From Sipunculus nudus (lineage: Eukaryota; Annelida; Sipuncula; Golfingiida; Sipunculidae): a stretch of 64,000 nt of DNA. The notes under the pieces are model-generated. The model ran no database searches and was not told where the DNA came from. It was given only the letters and a program-made list of their open reading frames with translations. Of the stretch, positions 12,301 through 27,300 are shown piece after piece. The stretch's first letter is position 1. Each line of letters begins with the position of its first letter. The stretch spans positions 79,105,056-79,169,055 of the forward strand of contig CM049310.1 of assembly GCA_026874595.1 (NCBI GenBank), in the 5' to 3' direction. Position numbers and translations under genes: made by a program.

Positions 12301-15300
12301 CAAACGAGTGCGCAATCAGGGCTTCCTTGGTGGTAATACCCAGCAATGGGGGTGATTACACACCCAGGACCAGCAGGTGCAGTAGTCACCAGGCCTGGTT
12401 AACACCAGGATATAAAATGAGAGGAAGCATGTGATACTGCCTTGTCACGTAGTTGGAAGCCAGAATCTAATTCTGCAGATATACATATACTTAGAATTAA
12501 GCCAGGATTATTAAAAATGGAGGTGGTTATCTCAAACAACAAAAAATATTTAAAAAAAGGAAATACAGCAGCAGCACTATGATACAAATGTTTTATTAAA
12601 TGATAAAATTGCATTAAGACTATTCTATGAGTTTATGAAATATATTTGTCAAATCTATGCGAGTTCTATGATTATCCAATACATGGAAGTGACATATCTT
12701 AAAAGCAGTTAATTGATTTACCAGTTATATTGTAATGACTAGATGTAGTTACCATATTTATATATATGGCAATTACATTATCATGTATGCATCTAGAATG
12801 CTGTTTACATTGTTATCCTTATTCATGTGTACAAAATATCCAAATGAATGGAAATATACTCAGTTTTGTACAAAACAGATGGTAGTACACATCTTGACAA
12901 TACTAAAAATATGGTTACTTAAGTAACCTTTAACTGTTAATATTATAAAACAGTCTGTGCATTCACAGCAGTAGGATAAACCTAATTAGTACTTCCACAT
13001 GACCAGTAGTAACATACCTACTGCCCATGGTTATTTGATTACAGTGTCTTTATTTAATACAGGTGTCCTTGGCCTAACTCAGGAACAGACACAGGATCTA
13101 ATGATTCTGGTACATGCCTTGTACAGCAATATGAGGGTGCTCTACGCCCCTAATGATACACAAGTTGATGAGGTCATTGACAAGGTAAGAGACCTTTACC
13201 CCTCCCTCAAAAGTTACCCATGTAAAATTTCATCTGTCATTGTATCGCCAGACATAGTCTGGAGATACTATGGTTTAGGCACGGTTGCGCCGCCGCCGCC
13301 GCCGCAATTTCTTTTGGACACAATAACTAAAAAAATTTTTCAAGGATCTTTTTCAAACTTGACACATTTATAGATAAAGGTGAGAGGACGAAGCCTATTT
13401 AAAATGGGGTCATGACCTCAACTAGGAGAGTGACCTTGACCTTGAATAGATCCATTTTTGGGGAAAATCACACAAATTCTTAAATATCTCAAGAAATCTT
13501 TCATGGATTTATTCAAAAATCAAGTTGGACAAAGATCTTGGATAGTGATGTCATGTACCGGAAACTGGTGGTGCCACCTAGTATCCTTTTCTTGTTTTTG
13601 TGCCGTTTAATACCCCCATCATTGCCACTTGACAGTACTTTTAGCATCACAAGTCAAAAACTGATTGACAGATTTCTTTAATATTATGCATGTACATAGG
13701 TATGGGTTATGGGATGATGTATATTAAAATTGGGGTCATGACCTTTCCTTTGAGAGTGGCTTTGACCTTGTATATTACCATATATGGTGAAAATCACATA
13801 AAATCATGAATATCTTAAAAAGGGATGCATGGATTGGTCCAAAAATCAAGTTGACGGAAGGTCTTGGATAGTTTTGTCTTTTGCAGAAGATAGGTGGCGC
13901 CACCTGTTGTCCTTTTCTTGTTTTTTGCGCCTTTGAATACCCCATCATTGCCACTTGACAGTATATACTGTGAGCATTACAAGTCAAACAGTAATGGACA
14001 GATTTCTTTCATGTTATGCATGTATATAGATATGGTTTATGGAATGAGGTATATTTAATTTTAAATTTAATGTTAAAATTTAATTTAATTTAAATTATTT
14101 TTTTTTTAATTTAATTTTTTTTTCAAATGTTGGATATTTTGGAATGCAGTTTATTGATTTGGGGTCATGACTGTGACTATGAGAGTGACCTTGACCTTGA
14201 ATATTCCCATATTTGACAGCACTGTGAGCATTATAAGTCAAAAACCCTTTGATCAATTGTCCTTCCCAATCCAAAATATTCCTATATTTTGTACAAATGT
14301 TTCTCACATTCATTGCTAAAATACAAATACATCACATTATATCAACAAAATACCACAAAACCTCATTTGTCTGGCGATACTATGGCACCAGCGGTGCCAG
14401 GAAATGTCTAGTTGTCTGTTGGATTTCATGTGAATGTGAGAACCTTTGAAGCACCACATATGTTTTCCTCAAGTTTGATGCACAAACTGTTTCAATCAAG
14501 TTTGTATTAGTTCAAGAACTGTTGACCTTGGCCTTGATCTTTATTGTCAAAATTAGCTTCAGTAAAGGATTCTGGTAAATCATTAGTTTGAGTCAGAAGT
14601 CTTTTTTTTTTATCTAATGTAGATAACTTGTATATATAGTGTCAGAAATTGGCACAAAATGTTATTGCTGCTATAGATGCTGAAATTATTCATAATGATT
14701 AAAAAAAAACAACATGGCAATTGATGTATGCAATAGTATATTCTTTCGTTACAGGCTAATAGCACTTTCATGCTCCTGGACACAGCTTCAGCTTATGCCA
14801 GGAAATGGTTGAATGTATCAGCTCAAATCAGAGAATACTTAGAACTGAATACTACAGCACATAACCTACAGTCAATAAGGGAGGTCAGTATTGTGATTTT
14901 GATGTGGAAATTAAAGGTAAAATATCAGTTACATTGATGTAATGTGATTAAAATAATGCTGCTTACACAATGACCTGCATAGTGTATGAAACATAGGTTT
15001 ATAGGTTAAAATGTATCATCAGAATGAAGAGAGATAACACAAGTATTATTGTAAAAATACAAAATGTTGTATGCTTTAGCTCAACAGAAGACAGAAAAAA
15101 TACCATGTCCTGTCACAAATTATATACAGGCTCTAACACTTATGAACTGTTGATACTACTTACCCATAATAGAAACTTTCACTAACAGTTTCTGTGAATG
15201 TTTTGGAATGATTTATTTTAAAGATGAGATACTTTGAATATTTGAGATAATTAAATATCATAATCATTGTTGTTATTATCATTTCAACATGTTTTAATGG

Positions 15301-18300
15301 TAGTGTAACCAAATGTTTAATATTTATCAGTTTTTATCAGTCACACTGTTATTATTTTGCTGTACAGATGCAGTATGATCTACGCCGCATACCAGTATTA
15401 AGGAAGATGTCACATCTGCTGGGGTTGGATGAGTTTGTATATAACACCACAGTCCCGAGCGTGGAGTTCTTCCTTCATCAGCTGGATGAGGTCGACATCG
15501 CCGCCTGCAGCTGGCTCTCACTCACGGATGGCATGAACCTTAACATCTTCCATGGTTTCAGCTCTGAAGAAGAAATTGTGGACTACTTTCTGCATGAGGC
15601 ATATGGACAAAATGTTTCTGTACTTGGAAGTGAGTTATAAGATCATATATTACAATAAGACTCATCACATGCAAATATGCAATACAGTTCAGAACAATAC
15701 AGTGCAGTGCAGTTTAAAGGTAATGTAAACTCTGAAAATAATTATGGTAATAAATGAACCTATCCCAATATTCAGCTGTCTTGTATGAAAAAAGATTCTG
15801 TGATTTATTATTTTGTCAGATTCTTTGAGGATATTATAAAATTTAAATTTTGCTGAATAAATTATCTTAATTTCATTAAGCCTTTTATGATGATGACATG
15901 CCAGCCCTAGTAAGCTTATTCAAAGAATCTTTTTGCTCATTTCTATTTTGATATACTTGGCTATTTCTCTGTAAGAAATATGTCCAGGTCTTTTTGGAAT
16001 ATTTGAAATATATATATTATTACATATTTACTGATAGAATTTTTTCTCTTATTCAGCCCAATGTGATAGGCTGTGGTATATGTTTATTTACAAACATTTA
16101 TGCCTTGTTTATAGGTGTGATCTTCACGAATGTGAACAGTAACGGCAGCCTGCCACCCCATGTGATTTACAAGCTGAGACAGAACGCCTCCCTCACTGAG
16201 AGTACAAAGATGGTCCGGTCTCGGTACTGGTACCCCGGACCTCGCAGGTGGCACCAGAACTACTACAAGTTTGGCTTTGTCTGGATACAGGTATTGGTTC
16301 AACTTTTATACTTTCATCAATAATGGCACATTGTTGCACAACATTATCATTTGCTTTGAAAAGCAGTGGTGTAATTATTGTATCCTCCAACACAATGTTT
16401 TGCGGATACTATGTTTTTGACAGGGTTCCGCTGCGGCATTCGTTACCGGAATAGAACTTTGAGGCCACTGGACAGATATTTCCCAAACTTTACACCATTA
16501 TTGAGTCACATGTGAACTGGTGCCAAAATATTTTGCGTTGACCTCTGACCTTTCCTGTCTCCAGTGCGTCCATCTGTGCATCTGTTTTGACACATTAACC
16601 CCACATCTTTAGACTCATTTGACCAATCAGGCTAAAAATTTTGCACAAATGTAGCCCTTGGATAGCTTGATAACGTACAAAAAATGGTGGCGCCACCTGC
16701 AACCATTTTTGCACAGTGTCCATCTGTTCATCTGCCATGGGATAAAATACACTCGTATCTCAGAAGTGGTTTGACTTATCTGCCTAAAAGTTTGCATGTA
16801 TAGACATGGATAGCTTTCTCAATTTTGTGGCAGGCACCACCACCTACATTTATGTTTACGCTGCATACAATCAGGTTTATATTTCAGGACTGGTTTGACA
16901 TATCCCCCTGAAATTTTGCTTGTGTATAGATCTCACATAGCTCTTTATCATACACAAAATGGCGCCACCTGCAACCATTTTTGCACAGCATCTTTCTGTT
17001 TGTCTGCTTTTGGGTAAAACCACTCATGTACATGCACTGGTTTGACTTATCTGCCCAAAATTTTGCTTATGTATATAACTTGGATAGCTTTCTCGATTTT
17101 GTGGCAGGTGGCGCCACCTACATACACATTTCGGCTGCAGACATCAATGCTAATATGCAACACACCTCACTCTATTTCCCCTTGCCACTCAATCCATGCC
17201 TCATTTCATGTTTTCCACTCTGATTCCAGCCGAATAACTTGTCGACTGCTCATATTCTAGTTTTGGCACTGACTTGGTAAATTTGCAGCAATCATCAGGA
17301 TTGATATGGTACTGGTCATGGGTTTTATATAAACTGTAACTTCAATCAAGCCTTGTAGTGCCTTTTGTGGCTTTATGCTCTCCATGGGACTAAGAAAAAT
17401 TACAAAAGTAAATGGACTTAAAATACCAGGAAGAAAAAAAACTGTAAATTTAGACTTTGCTGGCAACATTGGATATCAGATTATAAATCCACTATCTTTA
17501 CCTTCAAGTGCATAGAAATTAAGATTTATTTGTGGTATATATATGGCATATATGCTAACTCACATATGTTATCAAAATTTGCATGTATTTAGGAAACTAA
17601 CTAAACTCAATAGACAACAGACCTACTGTTCTTGTTTTGTAATTTTACATCCAGTGTCTTATATTATATATTGTTTTATTCCATTAGGATGTCATTGAGA
17701 GAGCTGTGATAGATGTTGTCACTGAGCGTGATGTAGTGGAGCCGGGGAGCTACATACAAGAATTTCCTTATCCCTGTTACATGGATGACACGTAAGTGTT
17801 GAATACTGAAGTTTAATTGATAATTTCTGCCAGTCTGTGCCTTTTGATAGAGAATATACTGGAGTTTTAAAGGTAAATTTCAAGAGTATATTGGTATTTC
17901 ATTCCATGAATTCATACAAAATGTATGAACTGTAAAACAAGTTATACCAAAAAATCAGTAATGTATGGTGTCATTATGTTGTTAAATGACGATTTCACAA
18001 CTTAAGTGATATTTAGGTCCTTGAGGAACATTTTAGAAGAACACTTAAAAATATTTGCATGGGGAATGTCATACCCTTTCTGTTTTTCATTTAATCTTTT
18101 CTGTTAGTTTCAAGTGCTTTTGCCTGCACTCCTTTCCATTACAATGTATGTAAAAAGCATTCTCTAAGGCCTGGTGGTTTGTCATTCTTGTTGATAAACA
18201 TACTTGTTGTAAAGCAAGTGAATATTGATTTGTTACACATATTTTTAGATTTCTTTAGATAATGCTGAATACTGTCAGGTGACATGATTCATTAGAATAT

Positions 18301-21300
18301 TTTGACTGGCCCAGTTCACAGTATGGAGATAAATAAATGGACAAACCCAAACTGATAAATTGGTACTTTTCTCAGTTGTTATGCCTAATGTGTAAATAAT
18401 ACTATGGATATTTAAAAATGCACATTTTTATTATATGCTTCAGATTCCTGTTTATGATTGAACATGTGATGCCCCTGTGTCTGACTGTATCATGGGTGTA
18501 CACAGTGGCCATGCTGGTTCAGAGTATTGTGTACGAGAAAGAACAGAGGCTGAAAGAGGTAAACAAAGACTGAAGTCATAAAACCTAAAACTAGGTCAGA
18601 AGAAAGTCTCATTTAGGAAGATGAACAGTTAAAAATTGTTATTTATCCAAATGACAAACTTCTTATAATACAATTGATGGGATAGTGCAAAAGTATCCAG
18701 ATATTTGCAGAATTATTGGTTTACTTACTTTCTGAGTCACACTAAGACTGATTTTAATTTTCTCAAGTTCCATGTTTGGTCTATGATTTATTCTTAAGAA
18801 GGCCCCTAAGGCTCACTCAATATTGGCAAATAGAACTCCCCGCCATTGGTCTAGGTTCCATATATTGCTTACTTATCTTCAGTTATACAGGTTATCATTA
18901 ACCCAAAACAAACCTTTTCTGTAGTAGCTTTTGCATATTTTGTAAAATTACAACTGAAGCTAAGAGTTACCTGTAATTAAATTTTAAATAGTTTCAGAAC
19001 TTGTCAGAAATTTGAAATACACCTGACCAGTAATTATAAAGGACAGTAGCCCATATAGAGCAGATTTTATTATCTGTTATTCATCAATTAAATCTGTATT
19101 ACTTACATCATTTGACATGATTACAACATTTACAGGTGATGAAGATGATGGGATTAAATAACTCTGTCCATTGGCTTGCCTGGTTCCTAACTAGCTTCAC
19201 ACAGATGTCCGTTACCATGGGAATCCTCACCATTATCCTTAAAGAAGGCAGTGTCCTGCAGCATAGCAACCCATGGATCATATTCATGGTGCTGGAGATC
19301 TTTGCCATAGCAACCATATCCTTCTCGTAAGTTTCTTAGCACAAGCCATTGCTCTCTCCTGAGGTGTTAAACCCAGAAATGTAAGTACCCAACACCCAAT
19401 CAGTTTCCTGTAATTATGTCTCCTACCCTCTCCAGGGAAGACATTGTATTCATGATGTCTCCACTATCCAGGGAAGACCTATTATTTTCAGTGCCATCAT
19501 CTGTCGTAGTAGTGAGTCATCATCTGTAGGATATCTTGTGAATGCAATAACTTTTGAAGGGCTGCATATTTTTCCCAAATTTTAATAACAAAACTTTTTT
19601 TCTACCAAAATTTCAGACAAATTTGAAAACTGATGACCTTGACCCTCATCTTCAAGGTCATATCTGCTGAAATGTAACATTTTTGTGAACCCCATAACTT
19701 TTGTAGTATTTCACATTTTGTCCTCAAATTTGGTTTCAACAAAGTTCTTGGATGGGTTTGAAAAAACAGGGGACCTTGACCTTGATCTTCAAAGTCAAAT
19801 CTGCTGAAATCTAGAGTCATTTTTATGAGATAGTGCATATTTTAACCCCTAATGTTTTGAAATGGCCTATAGGGAGGGGCACGTATATCTGTTTTGTACT
19901 GCCAAAAACAAAGCCATTCTAGTTGCATTTATTTATGGTTCCTGTTGAGTGTTGAATATTCAATGTCAGTATTTAGTTCACTAGTGATTCTGATGTATAT
20001 GATATCTTTTTCAGGTTCCTGGTTAGTGTTCTGTACTCAAAGGCTAAGTTGGCTGCAGCCTGTGCTGGAATTGTGTACTTCCTGGGTTACGTCCCTTGTA
20101 TGTACGTGGCCATCAGAGAGGAGGCCGCAGGAGACAGGATCCCCGTCTGGACCAAAATTCTTGCCGTAAGCTTTATTCTGTACTGTATCAGTCTAAAGTT
20201 GTGTATACTATACATCAGCCAAAAAAGGGCTGATACTGTTAAAAAGGGTTTAGACTGTCAAAAGTTGTTAATTCTGTGCATAAATAAATTCAACTATTTG
20301 ATGCTGTTTATTGGTCTGGCTGCATGTACCCTCCAACCAGCCAAAATGGTGCATGATAGAAGGAAACTGTATTCACAAGCTTTACTGAATGCATAACACT
20401 TTTGGGCTTTTACCTTCAACAAAATTATAATATATCAAGTGGAATTACATGGGAAGTGGCTCATTTAAACTTTCTGCTTGTCAGAATGCAGGCCTTCACC
20501 ATTCTCCACCATACTGTCTGCTTAGAATGACATCTGGTGAATATTATTATAATTATGTTGACCAGATGTTAGACAACATCTTATTGATATGGTATGTGTT
20601 TGAAAATAACTTTATTTAACAGCATTTAGCAGAAGGCATGCAACAGGATGAGGAAACAGGTCCTTTCTCTCTCTAATTTATACCCAACCATAACCTAATC
20701 TATAATACAATTACTAACAGATTGGCTAATTTGTTAATCTTTTTAGTTTTAATCGCAGCTTTATTTAAATAACTAATTGTATGTTATATATAAAATCTGA
20801 TAATTTTCATTACAGTCCACCTTCTCCACAACTGCATTTGGCCTGGGAGCCAAGTATTTCGGGTTTTATGAGAGAGAGGGTGTTGGTGTACACTGGGACA
20901 ACATGTACAAGTCTCCTGTTGAGGATGATGACTATAACCTGTTCTGGGCCACCTTAATGATGTTGATTGATGCTCTGTTTTATGGCCTCCTTACCTGGTA
21001 TATTGAGCATGTCCATCCAGGTAAGTGCACCTCTAATGAAGATTATACTCTGTGCACGAAAAACAACCCATTTATACCTTGATGATTCTTATTGACGTCC
21101 TGCTTTATGCAGCTTTTACATAATACATTTAATGTATCCATCCTTAAGTACACCTGTAACAAGCATCATATTGTACAGATATGATATAATTCACAGTATG
21201 TACACCTTGAAGCAATAAATGACATAAAAGTTATAGTCTTAAATCTGTCTTAAAACATTACATTTACTCAGCCTTAATTAGATCTCTTTTGTTACATGAT

Positions 21301-24300
21301 TTAATGACTGAATTATATATCTATTGTATGATTTTATCTAAAGATAACACATCTGAATCAAGTATATGCTGTAAATATGCGTTATATTGATAATAAGTTA
21401 TTGCTAGTCTTATCAAGGGAGGTATCTTAGCCTGTTATTCAGTCTATGTCCTTGATCATGCACTAAGAGGTTATCAGATTTACCATTTGCTGAGTAAAAT
21501 TTAAAATTGAAATGCCACCTTTAAACTAGTTCTTAAGTATCACATAGAGATTATTACTGTAATATTCCAGGTACCAGCCAAGATCATCCTTCATTCTTTG
21601 TTTTATATAGTCAGATTTGAGTGTGAATCATATTTTTTCAGGATCATATGGTTTGCCCAAGCCCTGGTACTTCCCATTCACCAGGTCATACTGGATGAGT
21701 GGTATGGTGAAGACAGAGGCACATCAGTGTAGCTGGCGACAGTGCTGTCAGAGAAACATGGCCCTGTCTGTCATGGAGGAGGACCAGGCTTGTGCTATAG
21801 ACCATGGTGAAGGTTTGTCAATCTCTAACAGACCACTTTGATATATACCTTTTGTTTCATGTTACTGAGGAATGAATGTTAAATAAATACTGTAAAACTC
21901 CCATTTGGGGACACTTGTGAGACCTAGGTTTATGGACATAATAAAGAGGTTCAATATTACATAGATTTTATAGACCTCTGTATTTATTTTTCACAGACTG
22001 CCTTAAGCATCCTTAAAAGATTGGTGCACGTGATTGAGGTATCCCTAGCTATGTATTATGCATAATCACTGTAGCTTCTAGGCATCTCAATGTTTTTGGT
22101 AGGATTTATTTTTAAAAAGTATAAAAAAAGTTAGTCATCTCTTTAAAGCTTTGAAAATTGCAATCACAGACCTGTTGAAATCTGTAACTTTTGTTCTTTT
22201 GTTATCTTTTTTAAAGAGAGCTAAAACTTTAAAAAGAACCTTTCGTTTGTATTCTTACAGATACACAGGACAAATTTGAATCAGAACCAACTCATCTTCC
22301 TCTGGGAGTTTGCATTGACAACTTGACCAAGGTTAGTGGATGTTGTGTGTAACTGCCAGGGAACAACATATTTTGATCGGTATTCTGTAGAATTAATATT
22401 AACAGTGAACATTATCAAGCCCCACTTTTAGTACTTGAGCATCATTCAGATGTTGATATCCACATTTTCATTATACTTGCTTGTAACCCAGGGGGTTGAG
22501 TGTAGGAAGAATAATATTTTACATACCATTTGTTTACTGTTGTAAAAACTGACCACTGTAACATTTTGAAGGTCAGGCCATTGTAATTTGGTTATGATCT
22601 GTTCTTTGTCTTTTAGGTATACAAGACTGGAAAACTGGCTGTGAACAAGTTGTCCTTGAATCTGTATGAAGGTCAGATCACATCATTCCTTGGACACAAT
22701 GGAGCCGGCAAGACAACCACTATGTAAGTTTATACTATTAATTAAGGAAGTCCAAAAACATATGCTACTGTATAATATAGAAAGAAACAGTATTAAATAT
22801 GTGGTAAAATACATGTGTTGTTCACCAGATGAATGAACTTTATTTGAAAGATATATCCCTATATTTTTCTAACCTGGTTATCCACACTTATTTTTCCTTT
22901 GACAATCTAAATCAGGTATTTTATGTTTGTTACAGGTCTATTTTGACGGGTCTTTTCCCACCAACAGCAGGATCAGCCTCAGTGTATGGTTACGATATCA
23001 GAACAAACATGGAGGAAATTAGAAAAAGTCTTGGAATGTGCCCTCAGCATAATGTCTTATTTGATAAGTAAGTATTAAAACCATGGAGTGTATGAAAAGA
23101 TGAAGGAGGGAATGTGGTAAAGAACAGAAATAGAAGTGGAGGCGGATATTAAAAATTAAGCAGATTTCTGTCAATAACAGAATACATATTTAACAGATTT
23201 ATGCATATATACAGTGGTTTAGATTTTAAGTTCACACCTAATATAATGTTTATGAAAGCACTTTACTTTTTAATTACAGGATGACAGTTGAAGAACATTT
23301 GTGGTTCTATGCCACCCTGAAGGGTATATCAGCAGATAACGTGGATGAAGAGATGGACATGTGGGTACTTCTATGCTAGTATTTTAAACTGCCTCTAATT
23401 CATCTGTAACAAGGGCTTTCATTCTTCATGTAGAATAAATCCCAGCCTTTATTATAAATGTTCTATGAACTCTGATAAATATACAGGGGGTCGGCTGGAA
23501 GCAAAGAAATCTGCAGCACTTTGTCTTGTTTGGAAGTCTTTTTTTACTGCATTTCAGTATTCACAGAGGGCTTACCCCATGATAAAAATTCTATGTGTAA
23601 TGTTTATATTTTATTATCCTGTTTGCTGGATATATATAAGTGCTGCTTAATCAGGATAGCCAGTTTGATGTTTGAATTTCTTAATTCAGTATTGTAAGAT
23701 TTGTATCATAAATTGCATTAGTTCATGAAAGCACACGAATACCAGGAATGGGTTTGAAATTATGTCCTCAGTACTAAGATAATCCCTAATATGAATACCA
23801 TAGTTTTATATTAAGGTTTGAAGATTTGTTTATTATAATATATAATCATACATATAAAATTAGTTATTATAATATCTCAGACTAACATGTAGTTGTTAAC
23901 TCAGCAGAAAATGGTTCTGATAAATTTATCATTCATACATATTATGAATATAACAGTATAATTAAAGGCTCATGCAGATCATCTGCTACAATATTACAGC
24001 ATGATTAGAGATCTAGGACTGCCAAGTAAACGCCAGCACACAGTGGACAGTCTGTCTGGAGGCATGAAGCGCAAGTTGTCTGTAGCTATAGCCTTTGTAG
24101 CTGGATCAAGAACAGTTATACTGGATGAGCCTACAGCCGGTGTAGATCCATATGCAAGACGAGCAATCTGGGACCTCCTTGTGAAATATAAACAAGGTAA
24201 GAGCAGTTATTCTTAAATTTAATGTCATAATTGTCATGGCAAATGTGCCATTATAATAATCACATGGTCAAACAGAATATAAACTTAAGATTTGAGACAT

Positions 24301-27300
24301 TATGTTCTGAAAGACTACTTAGATATATAGAATAAAGTTAAGAATTAAGTTCCGGCCTAAATAGTTCATATGCTTTTGAATAGGTTTAACCATACAGACA
24401 CAGCTTAATTTGTTTGATCATCATGATGGAGTTTCTGCAGAATCTTAATTTGACCACCCTGTAGGTCTATACGGACTTCAGTATCATCGGGTTTCACTGA
24501 AGTGAGTTTGTTTTATCATGATACCTCTCCAGAGTGAACTTTCTGAGGGAATGAATAGCATATATACTGTGATTGGCGTCATATTTGTCAGGTTAAAATT
24601 TCACTATTTTTAAGTTTTTCATCATTTCACAAGAGTTCCATTTTTGAGATCGCACCATATAATAACCTACACAGCGTATCTCAATAAATTTTTTGTCCAA
24701 TTATAAAAAATTAAATGAAATTTTTTCCTTTTGGCCAGTGACCCAATGAACTTCAACCAAGTAGAATTATTGTTCATAATTGACTGATCATTTGAAACAT
24801 ATGATATTTATAATAGCAATCTTTGATCTATGAGTAACATACAAGATCTACAGTTATATATGACATTGATCTTTTTCAGACTTCCTATTCACAAAGGTTT
24901 TATTTTTGTGATAATTTCCCTAGCTTTAGTGAATATTGCGAATTGGAAACTGTCAGTCACAAAATATCAATGACAGTATGCAAAAGTGCATTGAGCATGT
25001 ATAAGAGAGAAAGGTCTGATTCATATTTTATACCTACATTAAAAAAATTGATGAATGTGAGCATATAGTGCAGCTACATATATTTATTATTTACAGGGAG
25101 AACTATTCTTTTGTCCACCCACCATATGGACGAGGCTGACATTTTGGGTGACCGGATAGCTATTGTATCACACGGCCAGATGAAATGCTGCGGGTCTTCT
25201 CTTTTCTTGAAGAGCACGTTTGGTGAAGGCTACCACCTGACTGTGGTTAAAAAACACTGTGAAGAGGATCTTCAGAGCATTGGTAGGTTGTACTGTGACA
25301 TTGAAGACTTAAGCTAAGATTCCTTATGTATGGAATGCAGAATCCCACATGCAGAATGAGGAATGTGTGTTGAGAAATTTCATAAGGACTACCACAGCAG
25401 CATGCATGTTTTCTATGTGTTACTCTCGATACCATGCTGAACCAGTAACATTTGCCCAATGTAGCAATTTGTTTTGCTGGATATTCATTCCCCCATGCGG
25501 ATCTGCACATAAGGAATCTCACCTCAATAGGAAATTTGTCTGCATTCCGCATTCCACATCACACATTCCTTACATAAGGAATCTTAGCTAAAGTTGGGTC
25601 AGTAAACCATACCTTTTATACATTATCATGACATTAAAGTCTTCATTATTTTATATAGACCAGAACAATTTTTTATCAGATTATTTATTGTGACAGAGTC
25701 TGGTAATAAAATACTTGTAATTATCAATTGACAGAGTTTATTTTATGTTCAAAGTTTTATCATGGTTAGTTATGTGAGAAAATATGTGTCCATATCCACT
25801 GTAAGCCTGTTCACAGTTTTCCTGTATATTTGTATTTATCTCGTTTCAGATAAATTGAATATATTATTTCTCCAGATGATGGTGTGAATTGTCACATAGA
25901 AATATATGAACCAAGATGACAGATATTAAATTTAAATGTTAAAAGAAATGAGTTAATAAATGATTTAAAAATTTCTTATTTTTTCTTAATTTCAACAGAA
26001 ATGGGAAGATATGGTACCCTCTTTTTATCTCAATATTTTAACTTGTACTTCTCTAAACCATTACAGCTGAGACTATGTCTCAGAGTAGCCAGACTACATC
26101 AGTTCCTCCGATGCCGTTCAGTAAGTGCTGTGAGCCCAGAGTGACACGCTTCATACAGCGCTGTGTCCCGTCAGCTTACCTGAAAGCTGAAAGTCTACAA
26201 GAGCTGCACTATATCCTGCCATTCGAGGCTGCCAAGAAGGGCCAGTTCGAGAAGCTGTTCAACATGCTGGACCCTGCATTGGCTGACCTAGAAATTAGCA
26301 GCTATGGCGTCATGGATACCAGTCTCGAAGAAGTATTCCTCAAGGTCACAGAAAGGGCACAGAAGGCCCATGAACAAGACAATGCAGGTACTGTGGTTGG
26401 CTTCATATTAGCAGGATTAAAATTTCGTGAATTTTCACCATTTCATTGTTTTGCGAAGGTTCCATTTTTGCAATCTCACAATACAAAAGATCTATACACA
26501 GAGTATAACCATTATTATTTGAATTAATTATATCAAATATTATGTGCACAAAATCTTATTAACAAAGATATTGTTCGTTAAATGCGGACGGTTGGAAAGA
26601 TCTGATATCATTTAAATATCAACCTTTCAACATACACAGTCTAATATTATTCACAATGTCAGCCTTTTATTTTTCAACTTATTTGGTAAGGTTTTATTTT
26701 TGCAATTCAGGAATATCACGAATTTGAAACCCTCTAAAAAAAAGGCAACCTCTGTATTTGAATATAAAGGATTAATAAAAATTTATCAAGAATGCTCATT
26801 CTGGTTCTTTAAAAAAATTTTGAAAGATAAAAGAATCCACATATTGGGATTATTGTAGGACATTTTGTTGTTATATAAAATGTTAAAAGTACATTTGTGA
26901 ATCACATCACTTCCTACTTAGAAAAGTATTTATGGCAGCAGTAATGGGCAAGTGTGTGAAGTATTCCTTCTTGATGAAAGTTTTAGTTATTTACTGATAA
27001 CTAACAGTGGAACTGTACTAACTAATAGTTAGTATAGTTCCATAGTGAAGCTTTCAGGGTAAAATGTGATATGAATTATTCAATTGACAGTTAGTGTTCT
27101 GCACTATCCATAATTTTGTTTGAGTTGAGTGTATCATTGCATTTAAAAATTGATATAGAAGTACACTTCCTTCTTTAACAAGATTCCTGAAAGAAGAAGG
27201 CATTTGATAGTGTTATATTTTACTGTATTTTAGAAAACACAGAAAAAGAAAACAACACCAGTCTGCAACAAACTCTTGTCCCAAAAGAAGGAACAGGAGG

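Larger units (their letters stand above)
17792..22616. other. Introns 12, 13, 15, 16, 17 and 18: nothing recognised
   Basis: This entry covers only the non-coding parts 17792-18443, 18559-19135, 20166-20815, 21021-21641, 21807-22260 and 22332-22616. They are AT-rich with normal splice ends. I see no repeat boundaries, RNA genes or coding potential in them. Confidence 0.5.

Noticed and set aside
12139-12420. tRNA gene
   Set aside because: Only box A- and B-like motifs are present and the stems do not close. It is a SINE head. The same applies to 8341, 32028 and 36700.
25247-25591. Overlapping open frames on both strands
   Set aside because: They lie in the palindromic MITE at 25312-25589.
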